A stretch of 64,000 bases of DNA from Lentzea albida (GTDB taxonomy: Bacteria > Actinomycetota > Actinomycetes > Mycobacteriales > Pseudonocardiaceae): assembly GCF_900111005.1 (NCBI RefSeq), contig NZ_FOFV01000020.1, positions 1-64,000 on the forward strand, read 5' to 3'. Numbering within the stretch: the stretch's first letter is position 1; the number at the start of each line of letters is the position of its first letter. This document shows, in pieces, positions 1 to 8,277 of this stretch. Below the pieces are notes generated by a model, which was not told the origin of the DNA, did not search any database, and saw only the letters and a program-made list of their open reading frames with translations. A program made the translations under genes and the position numbers.

Positions 1-530
<530 letters not shown>

Positions 531-546
531 GATCGTTGTGATCGCT

Positions 547-657
547 CCAGACGGAATATGTCTGGCAATCTGGTCTTGCATCTCAAAGGAATACCCCGAC
601 GAGGGGTATTCATATTACTGGCTGTGTTTCGGCACGCTGTTGAGTTCTCAAAGAACA
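547..657 (-). ncRNA. rRNA leader: boxA antiterminator and processing hairpins
   Basis: The leader transcript upstream of 16S holds three recognisable elements. The complement of 645-657 reads TGTTCTTTGAGAA, a boxA-like antitermination signal typical of actinobacterial rrn leaders. Positions 589-611 form a perfect 9-bp stem (GAATACCCC / GGGGTATTC) with a 5-base loop. Positions 547-565 form a second small stem (CCAGAC / GTCTGG) just before the 16S 5' end. Neither hairpin is followed by a U tract in the transcript, so they are more likely RNA-processing or antitermination structures than terminators. Confidence 0.75.
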
Positions 658-776
658 CGCGCTCACCGCAGCTCATCTCCGAGGAGAGTCACTTCCGGGG
701 CTGTGTCAGGCTTAGAAGTCTTTCGCCGCGCTCCGTTCCGGTCTGTTTCCCGGCCCGTTCCGCGCTGGCAGAGAGA

Positions 777-805
777 AATTTACACGGGCGCCCTGCGAGA
801 TCCAA
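777..805 (-). promoter_or_regulatory. rrn promoter
   Basis: On the minus strand a -35 box TTGGAT (complement of 800-805) is separated by 17 bases from a -10 box TAAATT (complement of 777-782), preceded by an extended TG. It lies about 250 bases upstream of the 16S 5' end and points towards it, so it is the best candidate for the rrn promoter. Additional promoters nearer the gene cannot be excluded. Confidence 0.65.
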
Positions 806-918
806 ATCGGGGGTCCCGCACGGAGTAACCGCAGGTCAGACGCCACGCAGACGGCCCAAACCCGCCAAGATCGACGCACAGTGTGACCGGGGCCACGCGA
901 AGAATCTCGCATTCGCCG

Positions 919-2046
919 TCAGCGGGGTGCGCTCGGCAGGTGCACGGTGACCGACAGGCCACCGGTCGGCACGGCCACTGCCTGCGCAAACCCGCCGTGC
1001 GCGGCCACCGCGGCACGCACGATCGACAGCCCGAGACCCGTGCCCGACTGGCTCGTCCGGTCCTTGACCCCGCGGCGGAACGGCTCGAACAGCTCCTCCA
1101 CGCGATCCGGCGGGATCACCGGCCCGGACGACGACACCCGCAGGACCGACCACTGCGGCCCCGTCTCCACCACGGTCTCGATCCACCCGCCGACGTGGTT
1201 GTGGCGGACGGCGTTCTCCAGCAGGTTGCCGGCGATGCGCTCCAGCAAGGCGGGGTCGCCGACCGCGAGAGCCGGAGCGCACCGGAACACCGTGCGCAGG
1301 TTGCGTGCCTCAGCCTCGGCGCGTGCGGCCCTCCACGCGGACTCGACCACAGCGGACAGGTCGACCGGCTCACGGACGGCGAGGCCGATCCCGTCCGTGC
1401 GCGCGAGCAGCAGCAGCGCGGACACCAACTGTTCGGCGCGCTCGCCCGCCGCCCGCACGACGCCGGCCATGCGGCGCAGCTCTTCCACGTCGGCATCCGG
1501 GTCGGACAGCGTCACGTCCAGTTCCGTGCGCACCACCGAGAGAGGAGTGCGCAGTTCGTGCGATGCGTTCGCCACGAACCGGCGCTGCGAGTCGAACGCC
1601 GCCTCGAGCCGGTCGAGCATCGTGTCGAACGTGTCCGCGAGCTCCGCGACCTCGTCACGGGGTCCTTCCAGGCGCAACCGCGACCCGAGCGACTCGGCCG
1701 ACAACTTGCGCGCGGCACCCGTGACGTCGTGCAGAGGTTTCAGCACACGGCCGGTGAACGTCCACGCCAGTACGGCGGCGGCCACCACCATGCACGCGAA
1801 CGCGATGAGGCCCGCGCGCAGCAGGTCCTGCCGAGCCGCCGCCGTCAGGGCGTCGGTCAGCGTCTTCACGGTGACGGTGACACCGTCGACCGTCACCTGG
1901 CTGTCGGAGGGGAACGACGGCGACGAGTCGAAGACCCGCCCGACCAGCGTCCACCCGAGGAACAGCAGGACAGCGCCGACCACCGCGACGAGCGCGGTGG
2001 TCAGGAGCGTGATCCGAAGGCGAAGCCCTGGTCCGCGCCTCCGCAT
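919..2046 (-). CDS. Sensor histidine kinase (two-component system)
   Basis: A 375-residue membrane sensor kinase. It has an N-terminal transmembrane helix (about 10-33), a short extracytoplasmic loop, and a second helix (about 79-98) leading into a HAMP linker. The HisKA box FVANASHELRTPL follows, with the phospho-accepting His163. The ATPase domain carries the N box (NLLENAVRHN) and the G box (GTGLGLSIV). It would autophosphorylate and pass phosphate to the response regulator encoded 16 bases upstream on the same strand, so the two are almost certainly co-transcribed. The small external loop (about 45 residues) has no recognisable ligand-binding fold, so the signal cannot be predicted. ATG start with a GGAG about 10 bases upstream. 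Confidence 0.95.
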   Translation of the reverse strand: MRRRGPGLRLRITLLTTALVAVVGAVLLFLGWTLVGRVFDSSPSFPSDSQVTVDGVTVTVKTLTDALTAAARQDLLRAGLIAFACMVVAAAVLAWTFTGRVLKPLHDVTGAARKLSAESLGSRLRLEGPRDEVAELADTFDTMLDRLEAAFDSQRRFVANASHELRTPLSVVRTELDVTLSDPDADVEELRRMAGVVRAAGERAEQLVSALLLLARTDGIGLAVREPVDLSAVVESAWRAARAEAEARNLRTVFRCAPALAVGDPALLERIAGNLLENAVRHNHVGGWIETVVETGPQWSVLRVSSSGPVIPPDRVEELFEPFRRGVKDRTSQSGTGLGLSIVRAAVAAHGGFAQAVAVPTGGLSVTVHLPSAPR

Positions 2047-2062
2047 AGGTCAGTCTCCGAGA

Positions 2063-2746
2063 TCAGTCTTCAGCGGATCCGTTCGAAGCACTCGGGACCC
2101 GGTAGCCCGAGCCCACGACGGTGTCGATGATGCCCGGTTCGCCCAGCTTCTTGCGCAACGTCATCACGGTGACGCGCACGGTCGTGGTGAACGGATCGGC
2201 GTTCTCGTCCCACACGCGCTCGAGCAGTTCCTCGCTGCTGACGACCGACCCCTTGGCCGCGAGCAGCACCTCGAGGACGCCGAACTCCTTGCGCGTCAGC
2301 TCGACCGGCTGCCCGCCGCGGGCCACCGTGCGGCGCGCCGGGTCCAGCTCGACGTCCTGCGCGGACAGCACGGGCGGTGTCGCCGGCGTGGCGCGCCGGG
2401 CCAGCGCCCGCACGCGCGCGACGAGCTCGGGGAACGCGAACGGCTTCGCGAGGTAGTCGTCCGCGCCGAGTGACAGCCCGGAGACGCGGTCCTCGATCGA
2501 CCCGCTCGCCGTGAGCATCATGACCCTGGTGAGCGCGCCGGAGCTGAGGATCTCCTTGCACAGCTCGTCGCCGGACATCCCCGGGAGGTCGCGGTCGAGC
2601 ACCACGACGTCGTACCGCGTGACGGTCGACTTCTCGTGCCCGGTCTCGCCGTCGTAGGCGACGTCCACGGCCATGCCCTCACGCCTCAGGCCACGAGCGA
2701 TCGCGTCTGCCAGAGGTGCCTCGTCCTCGACTACCAGAATCCGCAC
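2063..2746 (-). CDS. OmpR-family response regulator
   Basis: A 227-residue response regulator with a receiver domain followed by an OmpR/PhoB-type winged-helix DNA-binding domain. The receiver shows the acidic pair in LVVEDE and the phospho-acceptor Asp51 in VVLDRDLPG, with the conserved Lys in DDYLAKPF. The C-terminal half has the RKEFGVLEVLL and VRVTVMTLRKKLG segments of this family. I chose the GTG at 2746 because family members begin (M)RILVVEDE; an in-frame GTG at 2764 would add six residues. An inverted repeat GGTGC-N5-GCACC (2755-2769) lies just before the chosen start and could be an autoregulatory site. It pairs with the downstream kinase gene; the MarR gene upstream on the same strand ends 46 bases away. 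Confidence 0.93.
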   Translation of the reverse strand: MRILVVEDEAPLADAIARGLRREGMAVDVAYDGETGHEKSTVTRYDVVVLDRDLPGMSGDELCKEILSSGALTRVMMLTASGSIEDRVSGLSLGADDYLAKPFAFPELVARVRALARRATPATPPVLSAQDVELDPARRTVARGGQPVELTRKEFGVLEVLLAAKGSVVSSEELLERVWDENADPFTTTVRVTVMTLRKKLGEPGIIDTVVGSGYRVPSASNGSAED

Positions 2747-2792
2747 GCGTCCAAGGTGCCACACGCACCTGAGAAGCCGCTTAACGACACCT

Positions 2793-3227
2793 TCACGCGC
2801 GCTGTCGGATCTCCTCCTCGGTCCGCTCGGCCGCTGAGGAGAGGAAACGCAGGATCACGGCCTGTTCGGTCTCGTCGAATCCGGCCAGGTCGGCGCGGTG
2901 GCGTTCGTTCAGCGAGTCGTAGAGGCCACCCACGCGGCGCACCGCGTCCGGGTCCGGTTCGATGACGACCTTGCGGCGGTCGTGCGGGTCCGGCACGCGG
3001 CGCACGAACCCGGCCTGGACGAGGCGTTCGATCATCCGCGAGGCCGAGCCGCTGGTCAGGTTGACCCGGCGGGCCAGCTCACCGGGCGACGCCGGTCCCG
3101 AGTTCGCGAGGACGTACAGCGCCTGGAGATCCGTCCACGTCATCCCGAGCTGCTCGGCGAGCATGCCGTTGAACTGGATGACCGGGATCTGCCACCGGGC
3201 GATGGCTCGCAGGACCTCTTCCGTCAT
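2793..3227 (-). CDS. MarR-family transcriptional regulator
   Basis: A 144-residue winged-helix regulator. The central segment (roughly residues 45-100: LARRVNLTSGSASRMIERL, then a wing with the DPHDRRK motif) is diagnostic of MarR proteins, flanked by dimerisation helices. MarR proteins usually repress a divergent gene and are released by small aromatic ligands. The divergent gene here encodes a P450, and the 67-base intergenic region is full of palindromes, so repression of both genes is the natural inference. The start ATG is preceded by TAGACT 8 bases upstream and no Shine-Dalgarno sequence, which suggests a leaderless transcript. Confidence 0.93.
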   Translation of the reverse strand: MTEEVLRAIARWQIPVIQFNGMLAEQLGMTWTDLQALYVLANSGPASPGELARRVNLTSGSASRMIERLVQAGFVRRVPDPHDRRKVVIEPDPDAVRRVGGLYDSLNERHRADLAGFDETEQAVILRFLSSAAERTEEEIRQRA

Positions 3228-3249
3228 GGCCCGCTAGTCTACTTGCACC

Positions 3250-3303
3250 ACGCAGTCGCTGCGTCACGCAGCAATTGCGTGATACATTCACTGCGTGATG
3301 CAG
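3250..3303. promoter_or_regulatory. Operator cluster between marR and P450
   Basis: Three palindromes built on the TGCGT/ACGCA half-site lie within 54 bases. They are ACGCAG-N3-CTGCGT (3250-3264), TCACGCA-N5-TGCGTGA (3264-3282) and CTGC-N5-GCAG (3291-3303). A -10-like TACATT at 3283-3288 sits between the second and third, 6 bases before the P450 GTG. The arrangement is what a MarR-type repressor occupying both divergent promoters would need. Binding by this particular MarR protein is inferred from position. Confidence 0.7.
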
Positions 3304-4254
3304 CGAATCTCGATGTACGACCACCCCGTCTGGATCGTCACCGACACCGACCTCGCCCGAACCGTCCTGGCGGACAGCCGTTTCGCCAAGGACCCCGCTC
3401 TCGCGCCGGGACACTGGAACGCGCGGACCGCCGGCCTCGAGCCCACCGCGGCCGAGCAGATGTCGCTCACCACGCTGGACGGTGAACCGCACGCGCGGTT
3501 GCGCAAGGCGTTCGCACCGCTGTTCAGCGCCGCCAAGATGCGCGCCTACCACCCGCGCGTCCGCGCCATCGCCGAGAACCTGCTCAGCGCGTTGCCCGCC
3601 GAGGTCGACCTGATCGACGACTTCACGACCAGGTACCCGCTGGCCGTCCTCTGCGAGCTGCTGGGCATCCCGGAGCGCGAAGTCGATCTCGCGATCGAGG
3701 CGTGCCGGCTGATGCACGTCGACTACCCGGCCAACGTCCCCGCGGCCATGGGGAGTTTCGCGCGCCTGGCCTCGCAGGCGACCGCCGAGCTGCGCATGCC
3801 GGAGGGCAGCACGGAACAGGACCTGCACTACCAGATCTTCACGATCCTGTTCGCGGGCCAGCTCACCACCGACCTGGCGGCGGGCTTCCTCGTCGCGCGG
3901 CTGATCGGCAGCGACGAGACGGCGGACGAACTGGTCCGGGAGACGCTGCGCGCGCATCCCCCGGCACCGTTCACGTTGTGGCGCTTCACGACCACCGAGG
4001 TGGAGATCGCGGGCACCGAGCTCCCCGGTGGCTCGCCCGTGCTCGTCGACCTGACCCGCGTGCCGGACCTCGTGTTCGGTTTCGGTCCGCACTTCTGCAT
4101 CGGCGCCCAGCTGGCCCAGCTCGAGCTCGAGGCACTGGCCGAGGCGTTCCGCGCCCTCTACCCCGACGCCCGCGTGACGGCACCGCTGTCGCAGAGCTCA
4201 CCGGGCGGGATCATGGGCAGCAGGCTGGACGCCCTGCCCGTCAAGCTCGCTTAG
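3295..4254 (+). CDS. Compact cytochrome P450-like protein
   Basis: A 319-residue P450 homologue, about 80-90 residues shorter than usual bacterial P450s. The heme-binding loop FGFGPHFCIGAQLAQLE (about residues 262-278) and the K-helix ExxR (ETLR) are intact. The I-helix motif reads AGQLTT, keeping the Thr pair but replacing the acidic residue. Three parts are shortened: the N-terminal A-helix/beta-1 region, the J-helix stretch before ExxR, and the meander before the heme loop, where the usual NRDP-containing segment is missing. No frameshift is evident, so it is a continuous compact gene. The GTG start at 3295 (ATG at 3298 also possible) has TACATT 6 bases upstream and no ribosome-binding site, suggesting a leaderless mRNA. 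Substrate unknown. It overlaps the convergent SPFH gene by 14 bases. Confidence 0.85.
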   Translation: MMQRISMYDHPVWIVTDTDLARTVLADSRFAKDPALAPGHWNARTAGLEPTAAEQMSLTTLDGEPHARLRKAFAPLFSAAKMRAYHPRVRAIAENLLSALPAEVDLIDDFTTRYPLAVLCELLGIPEREVDLAIEACRLMHVDYPANVPAAMGSFARLASQATAELRMPEGSTEQDLHYQIFTILFAGQLTTDLAAGFLVARLIGSDETADELVRETLRAHPPAPFTLWRFTTTEVEIAGTELPGGSPVLVDLTRVPDLVFGFGPHFCIGAQLAQLELEALAEAFRALYPDARVTAPLSQSSPGGIMGSRLDALPVKLA

Positions 4255-4879
4255 GTCGCTCCACCACGACCGTGGACGCGGCCTGCAATGCGCGCAGCTC
4301 CAGCAAGGCGGGGTGCTCCTCGGCGAGCCGGGCCGCGTTGAGCAACGAACGCAGCGCCGCAGTCTCCCCGCGTGCACGCTCCAGCGCCGCACGTCCCTCG
4401 GACGCCGCCACGAGCTCCGCCAGTGCCGCTCGGCGCAGTTCGCCGGGCATGACGACATCGCGCACGGCCACCTCGGAGACCGAGATGCCCAGCTCAGCGG
4501 CTCGGAGAGCCACAGCAGCCAGCACTTCGGCGGCGATGGCCTCACGCTCGGGATCAACGGCGGAGTGCACGCGCGTGATCACCGCACCGCGCAGTGCGAG
4601 CTGCACGGCCGTGTAGAGCTCGGCCTCGGGACCGGCGGATGCGACCACGAACGCCGTCGCGGACGACACGGCCCAACGGACGACCACGGTCACACGGACC
4701 AGCACGCCGTCGGCGGTCGGCACGTCCTGTGCCGCCGGGGTGAGCGAGCGCGCCCGGAGGTCGACGCGGTGCAGGACGACGTGCCGCGGGAACTTGTGCT
4801 CGCCGGGCTCCACCTCGCCCACCAGCACTCCCCGATCGAACCTGACCGCCCGCTCCCACGGGTACAGCGTGTGCTTCAT
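4241..4879 (-). CDS. SPFH/band-7 (slipin-like) domain protein
   Basis: A 212-residue protein consisting almost entirely of an SPFH (stomatin/prohibitin/flotillin) domain, e.g. ADGVLVRVTVVVRWAV and the LGISVSEVAVRDVVMPGELR segment, followed by an Ala/Glu-rich helix likely to form a coiled coil. Slipins normally begin with a hydrophobic membrane hairpin. This one begins MKHTLYPWERAVRFDRGV and shows no membrane segment, so it may be cytosolic or peripherally bound. The start at 4879 was chosen because GGAGG lies at the right distance; a longer frame upstream has no better signal. Its 3' end overlaps the convergent P450 gene by 14 bases. Role unknown; family members scaffold membrane microdomains. 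Confidence 0.85.
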   Translation of the reverse strand: MKHTLYPWERAVRFDRGVLVGEVEPGEHKFPRHVVLHRVDLRARSLTPAAQDVPTADGVLVRVTVVVRWAVSSATAFVVASAGPEAELYTAVQLALRGAVITRVHSAVDPEREAIAAEVLAAVALRAAELGISVSEVAVRDVVMPGELRRAALAELVAASEGRAALERARGETAALRSLLNAARLAEEHPALLELRALQAASTVVVERPKRA

Positions 4880-5022
4880 CGTCTCCACCTCCGTCCAGGT
4901 TGACCGAGACCCCGGCCGGCGAGGCCGCGAACGGGAGTCCACAAGGGACTCGCAGAGCTCACGGCCCCCGTGTGCGACCGGGGTCTCGGCGTTCAGGATT
5001 TGAACCTGGTGCTTCTACAGCG

Positions 5023-5089
5023 CCACGCGCCGCCCCGATTGCGGAACCCGGCGAGGAAGGCCTGCCGGGCCGCGGAAGGCGGCGCGTGG
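5023..5089. terminator. Composite stem-loop downstream of dxs
   Basis: Positions 5023-5034 (CCACGCGCCGCC) are perfectly complementary to 5078-5089. Inside this stem a second one forms between CCCGGC (5047-5052) and GCCGGG (5064-5069). The structure begins 16 bases beyond the dxs stop codon, so a transcription-terminating or mRNA-stabilising role is plausible. There is no U tract on either side. A short tRNA T-arm-like hairpin (4994-5008) lies beyond it. Confidence 0.5.
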
Positions 5090-5104
5090 TGGAGGTTAGC
5101 CGAA

Positions 5105-7018
5105 CTACTTCTCCGCGGGCGCGTCGATTTCGACGGGCAGGCACTCGAGGCGAGCGGCCCACTCCGTCACGCGGCGCGCCACGTCCTGCGCGGTGATGCC
5201 GCACAGCGCGAGCACCTCGCCACGCGAGCCGTGGTCGTGGAACTCCTGCGGCAGGGCGATGTCGCGCAACGGCACGTCGACGTCGGCGTCGCGCAGGGCG
5301 GCGGCGAACGACGACCCGAAGCCACCGTGCCGGCCACCGTCCTCGACGGTCACAACGAGCTTGTGCGACGCGGCCATCTCCACGAGGTCGGACGACATCG
5401 GGTAGATCCACCGCGGGTCGACGACCGTCACGCCGATGCCCTGGTCCTCCAGCCGTTGCGCGGCTTCGAGTCCGAGCTCGCCCAACGCGCCGACCGTCAC
5501 CAGCAGCACGTCGTTGCCCGACTGCCGGAGGACGTCCACGGACCCCACGCGCTCCAGCGCGGGCAGGTCCGGGCCGACCGAGGCCTTCGGGTAGCGGATC
5601 ACCGTCGGCGCGTCCGCGATCTCCACGGCCTCGCGCAGCTCCTCCGTCAGCGTGCCCGCGTCCCGCGGCGCCGCCACGTGCACGCCGGGGATGACGCCGA
5701 GGATCGACATGTCCCACATGCCGTGGTGCGACGCGCCGTCCGGGCCGGTGACGCCCGCGCGGTCGAGCACGACCGTGACGCCCTGCCTGTGCAGCGCGAC
5801 GTCCATCAGCAGCTGGTCGAACGCCCTGTTCAGGAACGTCGCGTAGACGGCGACGACCGGGTGCAGTCCACCGATGGCGAGACCGGCGGCGGAGGTCAGC
5901 GCGTGCTGCTCGGCGATGCCGACGTCGAAGAACCTCTCCGGGAACGCCTTGGCGAACGCGTCCAGGCCGGTCGGGCCCTGCATCGCGGCGGTGATCGCCA
6001 CGACGTCGGAGCGCTCGCGGCCGATGTCGACCAGCGAGTCGGAGAACACGTGCGTCCAGGTGCGGCTGGACGGCTTCAGGTCCTCGCCGGTGATCGGGTC
6101 GATGACGCCGGTGGCGTGCATCTGGTCGGCCTCGTGGTTCTCGGCCGGCGCGAACCCCATGCCCTTGCGGGTCACGGCGTGCACGATCACCGGGCCGCCG
6201 AACGACTTCGCGCGCTGCAGAGCGGACTCCAGCGTCGCCATGTCGTGGCCGTCGACCGGGCCGATGTACTTGAGGCCGAGGTCCTCGAACATCGCCTGCG
6301 GCGCCAGGGCGTCCTTGATGCCGCGCTTGGCGGCGTGCAGGGCGGCGTAGAGCGGCTTGCCGAAGATCGGCGTCTGCTCGAGGACGCTCTTGCCCTTCTC
6401 GAGCACGCGCTCGTAGCCGGGGCGCAGGCGCAGCGACGACAGGTGGTCGGCGAGACCGCCGATCGTCGGCGAGTAGGAGCGGCCGTTGTCGTTGACCACG
6501 ATCACGACCGGGCGGTTCTTGTCCGCCGCGATGTTGTTCAGCGCCTCCCAGCACATGCCGCCCGTGAGCGCGCCGTCACCGACGACCGCGACCACGTGGC
6601 CGTGCGCGCCGTTGATCTGCTTCGCCTTCGCCAGACCGTCCGCGTAGGACAGCGCCGTCGAGGCGTGCGAGCTCTCCTGCACGTCGTGCTCGGACTCCGA
6701 CCGCGACGGGTAGCCCGACATGCCGCCCTGCTGGCGGAGCTTGTCGAAGCCGTCGCGGCGGCCCGTGACGATCTTGTGCACGTACGACTGGTGACCGGTG
6801 TCGAACACGATCGGGTCCTGCGGCGAGTCGAAGACCCGGTGCAGTGCCAGGGTCAGTTCGACTACGCCCAGGTTGGGGCCCAGGTGCCCGCCCGTCTTGG
6901 ACACCTTGTCGACCAGGAAACGCCGGATCTCCTCGCACAGCTGCGACAGCTGCGCCTCGTCCATCCGTTTCAGATCAGCTGGTCCGTGCACGGACTCCAG
7001 CAGGGTCACCACGCCCAC
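5105..7018 (-). CDS. dxs: 1-deoxy-D-xylulose-5-phosphate synthase
   Basis: A 637-residue enzyme that condenses pyruvate and glyceraldehyde 3-phosphate to DXP, the first step of the non-mevalonate isoprenoid pathway and a precursor route to thiamine and pyridoxal. Full length for the family. Visible hallmarks are the N-terminal [25 protein letters not shown], the thiamine-diphosphate motif [16 protein letters not shown] (about 155-170), and the second-domain [17 protein letters not shown]. The start is one of three closely spaced GTG codons (7018, 7012, 7009); AGGAG lies 4 bases before the first and 10 before the second. A -10 box TAGACT (complement of 7042-7047) gives it its own promoter. M. 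tuberculosis dxs1 has a similar neighbourhood. Confidence 0.97.
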   Translation of the reverse strand: MGVVTLLESVHGPADLKRMDEAQLSQLCEEIRRFLVDKVSKTGGHLGPNLGVVELTLALHRVFDSPQDPIVFDTGHQSYVHKIVTGRRDGFDKLRQQGGMSGYPSRSESEHDVQESSHASTALSYADGLAKAKQINGAHGHVVAVVGDGALTGGMCWEALNNIAADKNRPVVIVVNDNGRSYSPTIGGLADHLSSLRLRPGYERVLEKGKSVLEQTPIFGKPLYAALHAAKRGIKDALAPQAMFEDLGLKYIGPVDGHDMATLESALQRAKSFGGPVIVHAVTRKGMGFAPAENHEADQMHATGVIDPITGEDLKPSSRTWTHVFSDSLVDIGRERSDVVAITAAMQGPTGLDAFAKAFPERFFDVGIAEQHALTSAAGLAIGGLHPVVAVYATFLNRAFDQLLMDVALHRQGVTVVLDRAGVTGPDGASHHGMWDMSILGVIPGVHVAAPRDAGTLTEELREAVEIADAPTVIRYPKASVGPDLPALERVGSVDVLRQSGNDVLLVTVGALGELGLEAAQRLEDQGIGVTVVDPRWIYPMSSDLVEMAASHKLVVTVEDGGRHGGFGSSFAAALRDADVDVPLRDIALPQEFHDHGSRGEVLALCGITAQDVARRVTEWAARLECLPVEIDAPAEK

Positions 7019-7041
7019 CTCACTCCTGAAGACTTCGGCTC

Positions 7042-7047
7042 AGTCTA
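7042..7047 (-). promoter_or_regulatory. Putative -10 box for dxs
   Basis: On the minus strand TAGACT lies 23 bases before the GTG at 7018 and leaves room for the AGGAG ribosome-binding site. It overlaps an inverted repeat CTCAGTC-N11-GACTGAG (7039-7063), which could instead be a weak terminator of the upstream methyltransferase gene. No clear -35 box is visible. Confidence 0.45.
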
Positions 7048-7071
7048 CGGAGACGCGACTGAGACGCATGG

Positions 7072-8277
7072 TCAGCTCGTCTCAGGTACGAGCAGGGCGA
7101 TGCACTCCATGTGGTGCGTCATCGGGAACGCGTCGAACGCCCGCAGGTCCGCGAGCCGGTACCCCTGAACTGTGAATTCGGCCAGGTCGCGAGCCAGTGC
7201 GGCGGGGTCGCAGGCCACGTAGACCACCCGCTGCGGACGGCGCCGTGCGACTTCAGCCACAACGACCTTGCCCGCACCCTTGCGAGGGGGGTCCAGCACG
7301 ACGACATGAGGGTCTTCCACGGGCAGACGGCGCCCCACGGCGCGCTCCACCTTGTCCACCACGAACTCGACCTGGGACATGCGCCGGAGGTTGCGCCTGC
7401 CGTCTTCCACGGCACCGGGAAACGACTCGACGACCAGCACGGACCCGGTCTCGCCGACCTGCCGGCCGAGCACCGACGCGAAGAGCCCGGCGCCGCCGTA
7501 GAGGTCCCACGCGCGTTGCCCCGGCTCGGCCGCCGCCCACTCGCCCACGACGGTCGCGAACGTGTCCGCGGCCGCCGGGTGGACCTGCCAGAAGCCGTCC
7601 GCCGAAATTCGCCACTTTCGAAGGGCGGCGATCTCGACGGCCGTATCGCTCCCGGCGCGTCGCACGGTGTGTCGGCCGCGCACCTCACCCACATGACGGT
7701 TGCCGTCACCGTCCTGGACGATCGTGAGCTCCTGGGCCCGCCACTTCCGGTCGGCCACCGCCTCGACCATGCCCGGCCGGGAGATCACGCAGTGGTCGAC
7801 CGGGATCACATCGTGGGATCGGGTACCGCGGAAACCCGGCCGTCCGTCGCGGTCGACGGCCATCCTGATCCGGGTCCGCCACTCCAGCGGGCCGCCCGGC
7901 AGCGCCTCGACGACGACGTCCCGTTCGATCTTGGCCAGGCGGCTCAGCTGCTCGCGGACCACCTGGGCCTTGAGCTCCCGTTGCGCGTCCCACGAGACGT
8001 GCTGGAAGTCGCAGCCGCCGCACAGCCCCGGTCCGCTGAACGGGCAGGGCGCCTCGACGCGGTCCGGTGACGGCTGCAGGACCTCGATGGCGTCCGCACG
8101 GCAGAACGAGCCGCCGTTGTCCTCGTACACCGACGCCACGACGCGTTCGCCAGGCAGTGCGTGGCGCACGAACAGAACGCGCCCCTCGTGCCGTGCGACG
8201 AAATGCCCGCCGTGCGCGACAGGGCCTACTTCTACCTCGAACTTGCGTCCGGTCCAGTCTTCCTTGGTGGTGCTCAT
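7072..8277 (-). CDS. TRAM-domain class I RNA (uracil-5-)methyltransferase
   Basis: A 401-residue RlmD/TrmA-type enzyme expected to methylate C5 of a uridine in rRNA or tRNA using S-adenosylmethionine. An N-terminal TRAM RNA-binding domain (about 10-65) is followed by Cys78, Cys86 and Cys89 (CPFSGPGLCGGC), which with a later cysteine would ligate a 4Fe-4S cluster. The Rossmann core has WDLYGGAGLFASVLG, the VVLDPPRKGAG motif, and the catalytic YVACDPAALARDL near the C-terminus. The start ATG overlaps the stop of the upstream permease by 4 bases (ATGA), so translation is probably coupled. Target nucleotide not determinable from sequence. Confidence 0.92.
   Translation of the reverse strand: MSTTKEDWTGRKFEVEVGPVAHGGHFVARHEGRVLFVRHALPGERVVASVYEDNGGSFCRADAIEVLQPSPDRVEAPCPFSGPGLCGGCDFQHVSWDAQRELKAQVVREQLSRLAKIERDVVVEALPGGPLEWRTRIRMAVDRDGRPGFRGTRSHDVIPVDHCVISRPGMVEAVADRKWRAQELTIVQDGDGNRHVGEVRGRHTVRRAGSDTAVEIAALRKWRISADGFWQVHPAAADTFATVVGEWAAAEPGQRAWDLYGGAGLFASVLGRQVGETGSVLVVESFPGAVEDGRRNLRRMSQVEFVVDKVERAVGRRLPVEDPHVVVLDPPRKGAGKVVVAEVARRRPQRVVYVACDPAALARDLAEFTVQGYRLADLRAFDAFPMTHHMECIALLVPETS

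Noticed and set aside
589-611. Perfect 9-bp hairpin read as a terminator.
   Set aside because: It lies inside the rRNA leader and lacks a U tract on the transcribed strand, so it fits RNA processing better.
4980-5065. Possible tRNA gene on the minus strand, because the T-loop motif GGTTCAAATCC is present.
   Set aside because: The acceptor 3' strand (ACGCCGA) has no partner at the right distance, the T stem has a C-A mismatch, and no anticodon arm folds in the expected place.
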